Shown: positions 35,509 to 46,412 of the stretch, piece by piece
How positions within the stretch are numbered: position 1 is the first letter of the stretch
Layout of the letters: the number at the start of each line of letters is the position of its first letter
The notes under the pieces: model-generated
What the model saw: only the letters and a program-made list of their open reading frames with translations
Database searches by the model: none
Told to the model about the DNA's origin: nothing
DNA from: Isoetes taiwanensis
Taxonomy: Eukaryota; Streptophyta; Lycopodiopsida; Isoetales; Isoetaceae
Direction of reading: 5' to 3'
Assembly: GCA_021234155.1 (NCBI GenBank)
Contig: JAJEKV010000281.1
Coordinates: forward strand, 62,001-126,000
Length of the DNA: 64,000 bases
Position numbers and translations under genes: made by a program

Positions 35509-37075
35509 TCAAGGAGAAATTACCTTTAACTGTTGTTCCCTGAGTCTGCTTAGATCCTTGCATATTTCTTCAGAGGTAGGACGGTTCTGAATCTCTTGTT
35601 TTATGCAACGACGAATTATGATGTCAAGATGGTCTGGGATGTCCTGTGGGAAAGAAGGCATTTCCCCCCTTTTTAATTTTTTTGCATCTGGTGGTTTGCC
35701 TGTAAGGATTTCTATGCACACGACACCAAAGCTATATATGTCTACCTTCCTTGAAATTTGGGCCCCCTCTTCTTCCATTTCCGGTGCCCAATATGTCTTT
35801 GTACCTGTATGGTGCGTGTGGTCACTATGAGTGTGGAAGTCTACTTTACAGGTTCCGCAATCTGTAAGTTTGACAATGACGCTTCTATCTTGCATAGTCT
35901 TCAGCAAGACATTATCAGGCTTTATATCCCTGTGCACCACGTCAACTTTATGTAAATTGTGTATTCCCTTTGCAATCTGGTACATGATATCAATTGACTC
36001 TTTTAAGGTGAACGGACTGTTTTGGTCCTCCCTTATCTTTATTAACCTTCTCAAATCTGTATCCATGAGCTCTATTACAAGCGCATTGTTATTTCTAAGT
36101 TTTGTACGACCTAATGTTTGTACTATGTGGGCAGTATCTAAGCCATCAATGGTTTTCAAAGAGTTGTATATTTTGCATTCGTATTGAAAATGCTCAACAT
36201 AGAGGAACTCTTTGATGGCTACTGGTTGACTGCGCCATTTCGCTTTCCTGACAACTCCATAAGTGCCTTGTCCCAAATCTTCTTGTATTACTAGTTCACT
36301 GCTTGCAATAACAGGAATTGTGAGTCTGCCTAGATCCTCGACTAGTCTTTCAGAGGTAGGACGGTTTTGCATCTCTGGTTCTACGCAACCACATATAATC
36401 ATGCCAAGCTTGTCTGGGATGCCCTGGGGTAAACAAGGTAATTTGCCTGTTGTTAAATCCCATTGGACTCCTGTAAGTATCTCTATGCACACAATGCCAA
36501 AGCTATATATGTCTTCCTTCCTTGACTCCTCTTCTTCCGTCAAATACATACTTGAATCTATACGCTGCGTGTGGCTACTTTGATTCTGGAAGGCTACTTT
36601 ACAGGCAATAAGTTTGATAATGCAGCTTCCATTGTCCATAGTCTTCAACAAAATATTAGCCGTTTTTATGTCCCTATGCACGACGTTAACTTTATGTAAA
36701 TTGTGTATTCCCTGTGCAATCTGGTACATAATATCAACTGACTCATATAAGAAGAACGGACTGCTTTCTTTTCTCATCTGTTTCTCTAAAAGCGTTTTCA
36801 AATCTGTATCCATAAGCTCTCTAACAAGAGCAGGTCTGCCATTGCTTTCAAGTTTTACATGACCAAATATTTGTACTATGTGTTTAATATCCAAGCCATC
36901 AACGGTTGTCAACTTGTTGTATGTTCCATATTCATCTTGAAAATCCTCATCATTTTGAAACTCTTTGATGGCTACTGGTCGACTGCCCCATTGCCCTGTT
37001 TTCAAATCTCCTTCGTCTCCTTGTATTACTAGTTCCCTACTTGCAATAACAGGAATAACATGTTTCCTTTGTTCC
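35509..37075 (-). CDS. Tandem kinase gene, exon 2 (kinase-like domains 3 and 4)
   Basis: This frame has no ATG near its start and is best read as exon 2, joined to exon 1 across 37076-37152 with the codon AG|G completed. Domain 3 (about 37040-36310) lacks a glycine-rich loop, keeps the VAIK Lys and VVHRDIKTAN, and replaces DFG with LIACK, so it is a pseudokinase. Domain 4 (36300-35530) has LGQGTYG, VAIK, VVHRDIKPDN, TDCG in place of DFG, and a GTKTYWAPE activation-segment end. It is the only domain with a near-complete catalytic set and could be an active Ser/Thr kinase. The frame stops at 35509-35511, but a GTAATT donor after 35524 may lead to another exon. Domains 3 and 4 are fused without the intron that separates 2 and 3. 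Confidence 0.85.
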
Positions 37076-37152
37076 CTGAATCAGAGTCATACATGAATAC
37101 ATTAGTCTAGCTTTAATTAGAAATAAATTGAAAGCAAGAGAGAAGAAAGCAC
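37076..37152 (-). other. 77-bp intron of tandem kinase gene
   Basis: Donor GTGCTT follows AAACCAAG and acceptor GATTCAG precedes GGAACAAAGG. Splicing keeps the frame and joins domains 2 and 3. The sequence just downstream of domain 4 (35523 to about 35470) is clearly related to this intron, including CTAATGTATTCAT, which marks the borders of the duplicated unit. Confidence 0.8.
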
Positions 37153-39221
37153 CTTGGTTTCCACTGTTCCCTGAGTCTGCCTAGATCCTCGTATATTTTT
37201 TCGAAGGTAGGACGCTTTTGACTCTCTTGTTCTAGGCAATTACGGATAAGTGTGCCAAGATCGTCTGGGATGCCCTGAGGTAAACGAGGCAATTTGTCCC
37301 TTTCTAAATCTTCTAAAATTAGTGGTGTTCCTGTAAGTATTTCTATGCACACAATTCCAAAGCTGTATATGTCTACCTTCCTTAAGATTTCGGCTTCCTC
37401 TTCTTCCATTTTTGCAGCCACGTACATGTTTGAATATATACGCAGCGGGTGACTCTGGAAGCTTACTTTAGCAGTAAGTTTGACAATGCGGCTTTCATCG
37501 TCAGTCTTCAGCAAAATATTAGCGGTTTTTATGTCCCTATGCACCACGTTCACTTTATGTAAATTGTGTATTCCCTTTGCAATCTGGTACATGATATCAA
37601 CTGACTCATATAAAAAGAACGGACTGCTTTCTTTCTTCATCTCTTTCCTGATCTCTATAAACCTTTCCAACTCTGTATCCATGAGCTCTCTAATAAGAGC
37701 AGGTCTGCCATTGCTTTCAAGTTCAGTATGACCGAATAGTTGTACCATGTGGGTAGTATCTAAGCCATCAATGCTTTGCAATGCCTTGTACATTTCATAT
37801 TCACCTCGAAAATGCTCATCATGAAGAAACTCTTTGATGGCTACTGGTCGATTGCCCCATAATATGGCTTTGCTGACAATTCCATGAGCGCCTCTTCCCA
37901 AGGGTTCTTGTATTACTAGTTCACTAGTTTCAATAGCACGAATTACTTCTGTGTTTACCATGGATTTGGAATTGAACTTCAAGATCTCTTCCTTGACATC
38001 CCATAAATGGTTACAGATTTCTTCAAATGTAGGTCGTCCATGCTGCTTTGGCTCTAAACAACGCTGTATGATAGCCGTAAGATTATCATAAATATTACTG
38101 TAGAGTACACGAAAAAACCATTTCCCTTGAAGGATTGTTTCACAAACTCTGGCAAAGCTATAAACGTCTGAGTCTGCCTGAGTCTGGAAGTCTGTCTGAG
38201 TGTGATGAGTCTGGACTGTATTATCACATGGCTTAAGATCTATATGGATCACATTATATCTGTCTGGATATTTGTGTGGATCTCTCATAGCAGCAGCAAT
38301 TTGCAGCATCATATCTACTGAGTCATACAGGGAGAATAAAAATTTGCACCTTAGAAGACTTTCCACATCCGTATTCATGTACTTCAGAACAAGGGTTCTT
38401 GTTCGTTTTAAATGCCTTGATATCTTTCCTACGTGTGAGCCATGTACAACACGACCCTTTTTTGAATCTGCTGGAATTCCGTTTTCGACCAATAGAACAC
38501 TGTCTGCAATACTTGAGTTTTGATCCAAATCCAAAAGCAGACCATCTAAATTTCGTATTGGGTTCTCCTGCTTTATTAGACTATCCATGAGCTTCTTGTC
38601 TATTTCATAAGCTAATGGAATCTGCTCTTGGGCCGTGTGACAATGAAATTCTACTTCATGGAGCACATCTTGGATCGTGCTACACTGAGATTCTACTTCA
38701 TCTTCGGCTGTGTCACAAAATTCTTCATTGCTCCAACGAGATTCTACTTCATCTTTGGTCGCGCTACAATAAGTTTCTACTTTATCTTGGGCCGTGCTAT
38801 AATAAGTTTCTATTTTATCTTGGGCCGTGCTACAATGAGAATTTACTAGTATCTTATTCATCATTTTAGAATACCCTTTTACACTATCAATAATCCTATT
38901 AAGCTCCCCAATACTCACAACAAGCGTGCTAACTGAAACCTGCTCTGCACAGCGCTCAACAAATTTCACGCCACTCTTCAAAACACCAAGCAGCTTTTCT
39001 CCCATTGCCTTTGACTCCATTTTTTTGTTTGCTGCCACTGCAGTCGACTGCCAGTGCTTTCCGACATTTAATGCTATGGAATCTACAAAAGCTTGAAAAG
39101 CACCACATTGATTAGGACAACACAGGTTGCTGCTGCGAATTTTTTGGATTTGGGGCGGGAGGTTAAGGATCTCCCTAGCCCAAGCATCGTAGAGTTTACC
39201 AGAAGTCTGACCTTGCTCCAT
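37153..39221 (-). CDS. Tandem kinase gene, exon 1 (N-terminal helical region, kinase-like domains 1 and 2)
   Basis: ATG at 39221 is followed by 689 codons to the donor at 37152. Residues 1-125 are helical without a signal peptide. Residues 128-200 carry an 11-residue repeat (CSTAQDKVETY type). Residues 260-415 form a degenerate kinase-like domain: no VAIK, HRD replaced by HIDLK, no DFG, but the RPTFEEIC C-lobe motif is kept. Residues 434-690 form domain 2 with GRGAHG (442-447), VAIK Lys463 and VVHRDIK (HRD 561-563), but LTAKV in place of DFG and no APE, so it is a likely pseudokinase. Proteins with several kinase domains, some degenerate, are known in plants as tandem kinase proteins, several acting in immunity. 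A signalling or decoy role is inferred only. The frame is undamaged over 2 kb. Confidence 0.9.
38630..38845 (-). repeat. In-frame 33-bp minisatellite within the kinase gene
   Basis: Imperfect units of about 33 bp (plus strand GGGCCGTGCTACAATGAG type) encode repeats of the form CSTAQDKVETY at residues 128-200. The 11-residue period fits a hendecad coiled coil or stalk. Unit number may vary between alleles. Confidence 0.75.
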
Positions 39222-39311
39222 TCAAATAGAATTTGTAGCTGCAGCGTATTTCCAGAAGGGAGACCACTGCCTGTCCGGCTGCCTGTCCTGATACCAACCA
39301 GAAAGAACTAG

Positions 39312-39341
39312 TTAAGGGGGTTCGGCGTGACCTTGCTCCAT
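39312..39341 (-). CDS. Upstream ORF created by duplication of the kinase start region
   Basis: A 45-bp block containing the kinase start (39208-39252) is repeated at 39328-39372. The upstream copy has ATGGAGCAAGGTCA in the same context but ends after nine codons in TAA. If the leader starts upstream of it, scanning ribosomes would meet this decoy first. Confidence 0.5.
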   Translation of the reverse strand: MEQGHAEPP

Positions 39342-39795
39342 TCAAATAGAATTCCTAGCTGCTGCTTATTTCCTGGATTTGGAGCGGGAAGGCATGGACA
39401 TCCTAGCCCAAAATCAGCCTTGAATCATTGACACAGAATGAACGAGGCTCTACTATTTGCTGGTTCAGATCCAAAATTTCGGGTCCAGGGGTTGGAAATC
39501 GAAGGTTGCAGGCCTTAGAATACCTTTTTACCATGCAAAATAAAGTTTAAAACAAAACTATTAGACCTTCAAAAATAAGTTTACATTTCCCATAACCTTG
39601 TAAAATCATTGTAAAATCATATCTTATTATGGCTAAATCGTGTATTATGGCTTTTTGGCCATTAGATTGCAGCACGTGGGAGGATATTCCCTCCCCTTAA
39701 ATCCAGAACGTACAAACTGAGTCTTTTGCAAGTCAAACCTGCCCTTATTGACCCGGCCATGACGTGGACATTATCAAGGCAAAGACCATTATTTT

Positions 39796-39850
39796 CAATG
39801 CAATACAGTATAGTAGGAAAGGAACAATGCAATACAGTATAGGAGGAAAA
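39796..39850 (+). repeat. 29-bp tandem duplication
   Basis: CAATGCAATACAGTATAG(T/G)AGGAAA is repeated in tandem with a 29-bp period. Confidence 0.85.
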
Positions 39851-39859
39851 CAATAAGTA

Positions 39860-39960
39860 GAGTCTGGGGAATCGAACACCAGATATCCAATGCCCATGCC
39901 TTACCTGTCAGAAAATGAGCCCCAACCGAGTTCAATCGGTAATACCACATGCCAGGTTTG
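39860..39960 (-). repeat. Possible tRNA-derived SINE head
   Basis: On the minus strand a box-A-like TGAACTCGGTTGGGG is followed about 40 bases later by a box-B-like GGTGTTCGATTCC, the spacing of a pol III promoter in tRNA-derived SINEs. The sequence cannot fold convincingly into a tRNA, and no clear tail or target duplication was found. Confidence 0.35.
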
Positions 39961-40862
39961 AAGAACACCTGCTCAACAACACTAGATTTGAAGAATACTT
40001 GCTCAAGAAGCCACCCAAATCCTGCACAAAAAGACTTTGAATCAGTTGGGTGTTTCCCTAAGAGCTCCATGGAGACAAATAGTGATGTAAAGGCAGAAAC
40101 AAGCAGAGAACCCTGGAACAGACCCAAGAAGCCAAGCTTCTGAAACAAGCTGCGAAGGTTCTGAAGCAAAACGATGGGAAAACCGTGCGAAATAATGGCA
40201 AAACTTTGCAAAAACCTGAAGACTTGTTCAAACATGTAACCAGCAAGACCTGCGGGGAGAGCTCATATCCAGATCTGTCAAACTAGTTAGGACTATGTGC
40301 TTGCCCCAGCGAAACCCCAAAGCTAAACAAAGCCCAACAAAACTTTCATGGCAACCTGCATCAGCCGCTCCATGCATCAGCGACTTCTGGCCCCAAATTT
40401 ATGCTTGTGTAGCCCTCGGCAATGATTCTTCTTCAAATTTTCCAGATGTTTCAGGATGCCAGCACATTAGAACAGAAAGCCTTTGCGCTTGCATGCTCCA
40501 CGCTCCTGGCCACCACTGCAGAAAGCATAACGAAGATGCCCTTCCACGCAGAAACAAATTCCACAAACTCCCACCGGACTATGCAAAACTGACATCAGCA
40601 ATCTACGATTTTAGCATACTAATACCTCCCTGAACCATCCCAAATCATATGTAAAAAGATAATAGCAGACAAAAGCAAGACAGAATCGACTTAGGGAAGA
40701 ACACAGTGTGATGGTCCTTCTAAGAGCTAGTTACATGACCGACGGTTGTAGAATCGAACTCCAGTTCGCCAGAAACCCAGCGATGCTCCACCCAGCTTGG
40801 CCTCAACGCAGCGATGCCGGAAACCAAGGAAGGGCAGAACTTGATGCGGCCGAATTAATGTG

Positions 40863-40909
40863 GCCCGAATTAGCATCCTCCTCAGTCACGGACACCTGCA
40901 GCCGCCTCC
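40863..40909 (+). repeat. 47-bp dispersed repeat, copy 1
   Basis: This block is identical to 45382-45428, while flanking sequences differ immediately on both sides. Confidence 0.85.
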
Positions 40910-43266
40910 ACGCCCGACCCAATCCAGGGCTCAGAAGAAAACACAGGCCCCTCTTGCCAAAAATCCACATAGGTTTCCAAAACGCACTCCAGGCATCACC
41001 AAAATATGTATTTGAATACGAATACCAGGCCTAACCTTAGAAAATCATATGTAACAAAACTACCATCTTTGATCGGGGCCACATTATCATGTAAAAAAAG
41101 CAGGGGATGATTCAACAAAAAGTCCATTTTTGACCTAGCCATGCGCTTATACTTTCACAACATATATAAGCCAGCTTCCTTTTTTGTTTGATTGTAATAT
41201 TTCCGTCTCAGGAAAAGATGTGAGCATGACACGTGTTTTAAAAAATAATAAAAAAAAGGGTAAATTCTGCCATTTCTTGCTCTGCAAGGCAATTTCTTGG
41301 ATGCTAATCTCCTCTGTCTATGGTGCCCGTTGTGGGCGAATGTGTGCTTCATACTTTTAAGCTTGAATGTAAAAGAAAATGAGAAGGCGTGGTCAGTTGA
41401 GCGGCTTTACAGACTGCGCATATGGCTGGCTTTCAAGCAAGCTCTGGTTTTGGGCGTCTCTATTCTGCCACAGGAGCTCCAAGCATCACTAAGGATGCAT
41501 TTATAAAGTTAGTGGCGTGGCGAATGCTTTTGTCGCAGACTTATGTCAGTCTGGCTGCCAATCCATAACAAGCGATGCCAATCCATAACATGCTTCAGGT
41601 AGATTGCTGCTTTCGGACCTGATTTAAGGGCTTTCAGACCTGATTTATGGGGTTAATGTTGATCCTGCTCCTCCAGAAAACCAACAGATATCTGCACCAA
41701 CACAAAACAGCTGGGCTCTGGGCGAATTGAGTCTGCAAAGTTGGGCTTTAGGGATTTAAGCCCAGCGCTATGATTTTCTGCCTAAGTCTATCCTTGCGAA
41801 GAGGCCATCTTGAAGACTAAGCTTTGTGAATGGGAACTTCAGTTGCAGGTATCAGCAGTTTTTCTGGAGAAATAGAGACGTATTAGCCAGTGTTACTCTG
41901 TTCATCTGTATATTGTATAGCTGTTTGATTCTAAGTTTTCACTGTTTTTCTAGTCCCTTGGATCACCAGGATTGCATATACTTGCAGAGTATATTGCCAG
42001 ATTTCCTAAGTGATTGGTATTTTTTCAGAGGAAATTAATCTGTTTTTTTTTTCCTTGGGGTTTTCCTTGGGGTTGGCAAATGGAGTCTCCTATGCTGGAT
42101 GCCATATCGAGTGGGATTAGAGCTTTCAGGCACGGTGCATATAAAAGAAAAGCACCATTCCTTTCAGCAATCGACCCTGCAATCGACCCTGCAATCGACC
42201 CATCAAACAACAAAGGAGATCGAAAGCATGTGTAAGATCAAGGATGAAGCAAAGAAGTTTTGCATGCTTCAATTTTCTCCAGCTAGAATTGCAGCAGAGA
42301 GCATCTGCTGTGAAAAACTTTGGCCGCCATAATTCTTGGAATATGCTGGACAGGGATTTGTTGGACCAGAAAGAATCTGTAAAATATTTGGTAAAATTGA
42401 TATGGCAGTATTTTGGAGCTCCGATTGTATGACCCAGATTAATTTCCCCCAGCTTTCAACCAAGTTAGAATCACGGTAGATTGTCCTCTGGATGTAAGGC
42501 GGAAGAATATCTGCAGTAAGTTCTTGCATATTTCGAACTGAGGAAGAAATTCTGTGGCAGACTATTTCTGAGTCGAAACTATTTCTGTGTTCGACTATTT
42601 CTGGCTAATCCTTGGAATCAAAATGCAAACTATACTGTGCGAAATATGAGAAAACAAGGGGTGGCAAGAGATGGGTTATTGAAAAGAATAAAACCGACTG
42701 CTGGAACATAGAAATAACCCAAATCAGAAAGGGTTTCAAAACCCATAACAGAAAGGTTTCAAGTTCATTTTGAGAATGGAGATGAAGGATGAAGAGGAGG
42801 ACCGAGAAAGGGTGAGAAAGGGAGAAGATTAAGGGAAAAAAAAGGAAGCAAAGCATAGAGCATGAAGAAGCGGCAGTGCTTGAGATTGCTCGACCGCTGC
42901 TGCTCCTAATTTGCCCTTTGCCCCTTATCGTCGCCGTTCATCTATAGCCAAACACCACTTAAAAATTCTACGGCCTTGATCCTTGCCCTTTCTGCCCTGG
43001 CCCTATCTCATTCGTCCACCATGCCAAATGTAATTTTTTTTAGGTTTTTTTGCCCTGAAATATTTATTTTTGGATTTTTTTTTGCCACAAAATCACTTTT
43101 TTTTTTTTTTTTTGCTATTAATCATATATATAGGAAGAATAATCCTTTATATATCAAAACATATATAATGCATTCACTTTGATTCTATTCTTCAAGATTC
43201 CTTGATGCTCCACTGCATGCGCGCCAAGTGTCGAAATTTTTTTTCTAGGAACATTTTTCCATTTTT

Positions 43267-43860
43267 CTAGTTAATATTTATTGAGGAGGAGCCACAGCCA
43301 CGTGACTCCCCTTGCTCAATCAATCCGCCCTCTTTCTTCTCTTCTTTTTTCTCGCCTATTTTTTCCTCGCCCTCTTTCTTTTCTTCATTTTTTTCTTCTT
43401 TCTTTTCTTCGGGATCTTGGGCCACAGAAGCTATGCCCCCTTCTGAAGCCGGAGCTGGGGTTTCCGCTGTTGCTGTTTTGGATTCGGCTTTCGCATCTGG
43501 CTCATCGGCCCACCAAACTTTTACACCCAACTCGCCTTTTACATGCGAAAACACTGTCCTCTTCTCCAGCAGATAATATTGTACTGCTTCTTCCCCCTTC
43601 TTCATAAATGTTCTGCCTGGAATCCTTATCCTTCCTAAAAACCTTGGTTTCGGCCTTCCGGTCTTCTTATCCGTGTAAACATTTATCTCTAACGCCTCCA
43701 GCTCCATCGAATTTGTCGCATTAAAATCCACAGTCGAATTCCACTGCAGATTATGTGTCGCAGCTTCTCAAATACATAGCCAAGTCCATCATTCGGCAGA
43801 TCTTTTGCTGCCAGCTCAGGGCTGTCCGCTGATGATTCTGGGATGGCAGATATTCTGCTT
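43267..43860 (-). pseudogene. MCTP/QUIRKY-type N-terminal C2 domain fragment
   Basis: The frame from about 43750 to 43267 encodes the second half of a C2 domain: LEALEINVYTDKK, PRFLGRIRIPG, GEEAVQYYLLEKR and FSHVKGELGVKVWWADE. This is the pattern of the first C2 domain of plant multiple-C2-and-transmembrane proteins, which act at ER-plasma-membrane contacts and plasmodesmata. A Lys/Glu-rich low-complexity tail follows and ends at TAA at 43267. The first strands (DLPNDGLGYVFEKLRH, about 43790-43740) are in another frame, so there is at least one frameshift. The later C2 domains and membrane region are absent. Ca2+-binding Asp residues are not convincingly present. Confidence 0.75.
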
Positions 43861-44502
43861 CCAGATTGGGGCAGTCTGCAAACGAAAAGCGGTGGCACCA
43901 TTACCACCAGATTGAGATTTCTCTGAATCATTCTAATCATTCTACGTGTAAAAATTGTAAACGTTTTCGATTCATTGATGCAAGACGCTGTTAAATAAGG
44001 TATGTCGTCTGTCAATTCCCCTGCTTTTCTTTGGTTTTATGCAATTACGAGTTATAACTGTTAAAATAGACTGGCCTCTAAGTTTTTTCTGATTAATCCG
44101 CTGCTCACGAAGATTTCTATGGTATTTGTCCACTAATCATTCGTTTCTTATGAAATCAGTTTTCATCTCCTCATCCTCCAGCCTTGCCATGAATCTGGAG
44201 AGGTACATTCTGTTCATAATAAAGCACATGCATTCAGCAACCCTCTTATTCGCAGCTTTTTCCAGGTTCCATGGCGGAAGAATGACGCGACGCCTTATTT
44301 GCAAGACTGGAGTTCTGTTTCCAAGTTGTGAATTTGCTCTTTAGAGTAAGAAGCCGGCTTTTTGAAGCATCTGGAGCCAGATCTTCAAGGTTCGACTCTC
44401 TGTTATAGCAGCAGATTTACTTAGAACCAAGCCCTGAGATTTAGGCTCCAAGCCCTGAGGTTTGGCATCTGAAACAAACGATTTTCATAGCAGTCATTAA
44501 TC
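43861..44502. other. No gene recognised
   Basis: Only short frames occur. The segment directly precedes the small secreted-protein frame and may contain its promoter, but no clear TATA box was identified. Confidence 0.4.
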
Positions 44503-44919
44503 ATGGCGTTCTGTAACTTGATTTCCGCCATTTTGCTTGTGATACTATTAAAAACAGTTTGTGCTCAATATTATCCTGATTTGGCAACGCAAGACAGCAA
44601 CAAATCATGTCCTGTAAAAACACTCTTTGCCATCTCCAATGATCCATTTTATAATTGGATTAGTCGCTCTTATCTTGCCCTTGGGTTTGGGACTAATGAA
44701 ATGATAACAAATCAAGAGGCCGGAATAGCCTACAGGAAACTTAGTGCATGGAGAGTGGCAAAATATTATAAGAATGATAGGATGCTTCTGTTCAGTTCCC
44801 CAGAATCACATGTCTTGGAAGGATCCTTTAGCAAAGGCAACAAAACATATGGTTATACTGCAGGTTCAATTCCTGCACTATTGTGGAAGCTGAACTATCA
44901 CAAATCTCAAACTAGATAA
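44503..44919 (+). CDS. Putative small secreted protein, 138 aa
   Basis: The ATG at 44503 (context AATCATGGCG) starts an undamaged frame to TAG. The first 21 residues form a signal peptide with hydrophobic core ISAILLVILLKTV and probable cleavage after VCA. The mature part has one Cys, a potential N-glycosylation site (NKT), and Tyr/Lys/Ser-rich sequence with AYRKLSAWRVAKYY and GYTAGSIPALLW. No family was recognised. It could be the N-terminal exon of a larger secreted protein, because the end lacks a clear domain boundary. Confidence 0.5.
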   Translation: MAFCNLISAILLVILLKTVCAQYYPDLATQDSNKSCPVKTLFAISNDPFYNWISRSYLALGFGTNEMITNQEAGIAYRKLSAWRVAKYYKNDRMLLFSSPESHVLEGSFSKGNKTYGYTAGSIPALLWKLNYHKSQTR

Positions 44920-44972
44920 TATCTGGAACATATCATAAGTCTCATTGATAGGGTTGGAAGAAGAGAAACGTT

Positions 44973-44994
44973 CGCGGCGGCCTTGGCCGCCGCG
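44973..44994. repeat. Perfect 10-bp GC palindrome with 2-base loop
   Basis: CGCGGCGGCC, TT, then its exact complement form a strong hairpin in otherwise AT-rich DNA, 50 bp after the secreted-protein frame. A related GC hairpin (GCCGCC...GGCGGC) lies at about 48730-48745. Confidence 0.8.
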
Positions 44995-45381
44995 ATAAGT
45001 TTCTTGTATAAGATTATTAGTTTTTGGAATTATCTACGCTTGCCGGAATGGCTTTCTGGAGCACTTTTTCCGGCTGAAGCTAGCGTGGAATTATGCCGTG
45101 TAGCCTGCCAAACCGATACGCTCCATCTTCAGGCTCCATCCAAAACAAGGTCTCAATCTGCAGCTAAAAGCTTCGTATCAAGCCCTATCCAGGATAAAAG
45201 TTTCGTACTAAGCCCTATTCAAGACAAATTGCTTCAAGAAATCGAGGCCTACTGAGGCCCCGCAGCTTTGCTGACGAACTCCTGTTATTTTAGGGCGGCT
45301 TATTCTAGAGTGGCCCGTCAACTCAATAGCATCATTCAACTGATTTAGAGCAGTGAAAAGGCGTACAAATCTATGAAATTT

Positions 45382-45428
45382 GCCCGAATTAGCATCCTCC
45401 TCAGTCACGGACACCTGCAGCCGCCTCC
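45382..45428 (+). repeat. 47-bp dispersed repeat, copy 2
   Basis: It is identical to 40863-40909. On the minus strand both copies read RRLQVSVTEEDANSG in one frame, hinting at a shared exon origin that was not identified. Confidence 0.85.
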
Positions 45429-45649
45429 TGTCACTGATTTGCAAACACTATGGGAAGCAGAAGGTCATCAAACGTGATGAGAATGGTAAGAGTTATGAGG
45501 AGATAATATTTGCTGATGGAAACAAACATCAAAAACATTTGAAAAAATATGACAGGCACAGAATGCTGGCGAAAGAGGTAGATGATAAGACGTCACGTCT
45601 TCATGCAGGGATAGGTTCAATACTGTATATGTTTTATACGTAATACGTA

Positions 45650-46130
45650 TTTTTCGAAAGATACGACACAAATTTGACGTTTAATACGTCAAAAATACGT
45701 CTAAAAAAATTTCCGGCGTCAAAAAAATTTCGCGCTAAAAAAAACAACATAATTTTTTTTTTTCAAGATTTAAGCCACGCCGAAAAAGAGTTTTCACATA
45801 AAGGTTTTCGCTACTGTGAAAAAAATTTTTTTTTTTGAATTTTCGCGTAAGCATTGACACCCACCCTCGGCATGGCACAATTCCATGTGGCACACCAGGC
45901 GAGGGTCAAAAGCGTAAGCGATTTTTTTGGATTTTCGCGAAGTTTAAACCTTACGCTTAAACTTTTTTTCAGAGTTTAAACCGAAAAAATATATATATAT
46001 ATATTTTTTTTTTTTGAATTTTTGCGTGTTTAAAAGGTTTTTTTACTGAAAAAAGTTCAGCGTGGTTTAAACCGATGAAGGTTTCGGCTCTGTGATTTTT
46101 TTTTCAGAACCTATCCATGTCTTCATGTTT
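45650..46130. repeat. AT-rich degenerate repeat region
   Basis: The region contains recurring ACGTATTTTTCG, TTTTCGCG(T/A)A and GTTTAAACC words, several T-runs and an (AT)8 tract near 45988-46003. No gene is present. Confidence 0.6.
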
Positions 46131-46412
46131 TATTCTCAGAACAAGATAGGCAAGAGTGTAAAGCAAAGTGTATTCAAATGAAAGCTATTTTCTTCTTACT
46201 TAAAAATGGCAGATCTATGACACAGTATTCTGAAATCAGAGAGCTCTTTCTTTCTAACGAGTTACCCGCTTGCCCTTAGCATTCCATTCCACGCTTCCAC
46301 AACTTCTCAGAGCACCATCTGTGCATGACTTGGCATTATACATACTTGAGGTTCTAGATAAACGTCTGCAATTACTGAGCCTTCAGTAGTCATTATCTCA
46401 GCTTGTCTAGTG

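Larger units (their letters stand above)
39373..43266. other. Non-coding region upstream of the kinase gene
   Basis: No gene was recognised. The region holds small repeats: 39796-39850, a 12-bp tandem AATCGACCCTGC at about 42168-42200, and paired CCAATCCATAACA words at 41560-41590. It also holds a possible SINE (39860-39960), one copy of a 47-bp dispersed repeat at 40863, and T-rich runs near 43040-43110. Confidence 0.5.

Noticed and set aside
35192-35590. 132-codon plus-strand frame
   Set aside because: Its 3' part is antisense to the kinase exon and its 5' part shows no domain or conserved pattern.
36999-37075. Domains 3-4 of the kinase as a separate gene
   Set aside because: No ATG is available at the start of this frame, the glycine-rich loop is missing, and a well-formed 77-bp intron joins it in frame to the upstream exon.
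39280-39300. A TGGTATCAG-like sequence on the minus strand as an LTR primer-binding site
   Set aside because: No LTR end precedes it and no retroelement domain follows. It lies in the kinase leader.
39880-39960. tRNA gene
   Set aside because: Box A- and B-like sequences are present, but no cloverleaf with acceptor stem can be drawn.
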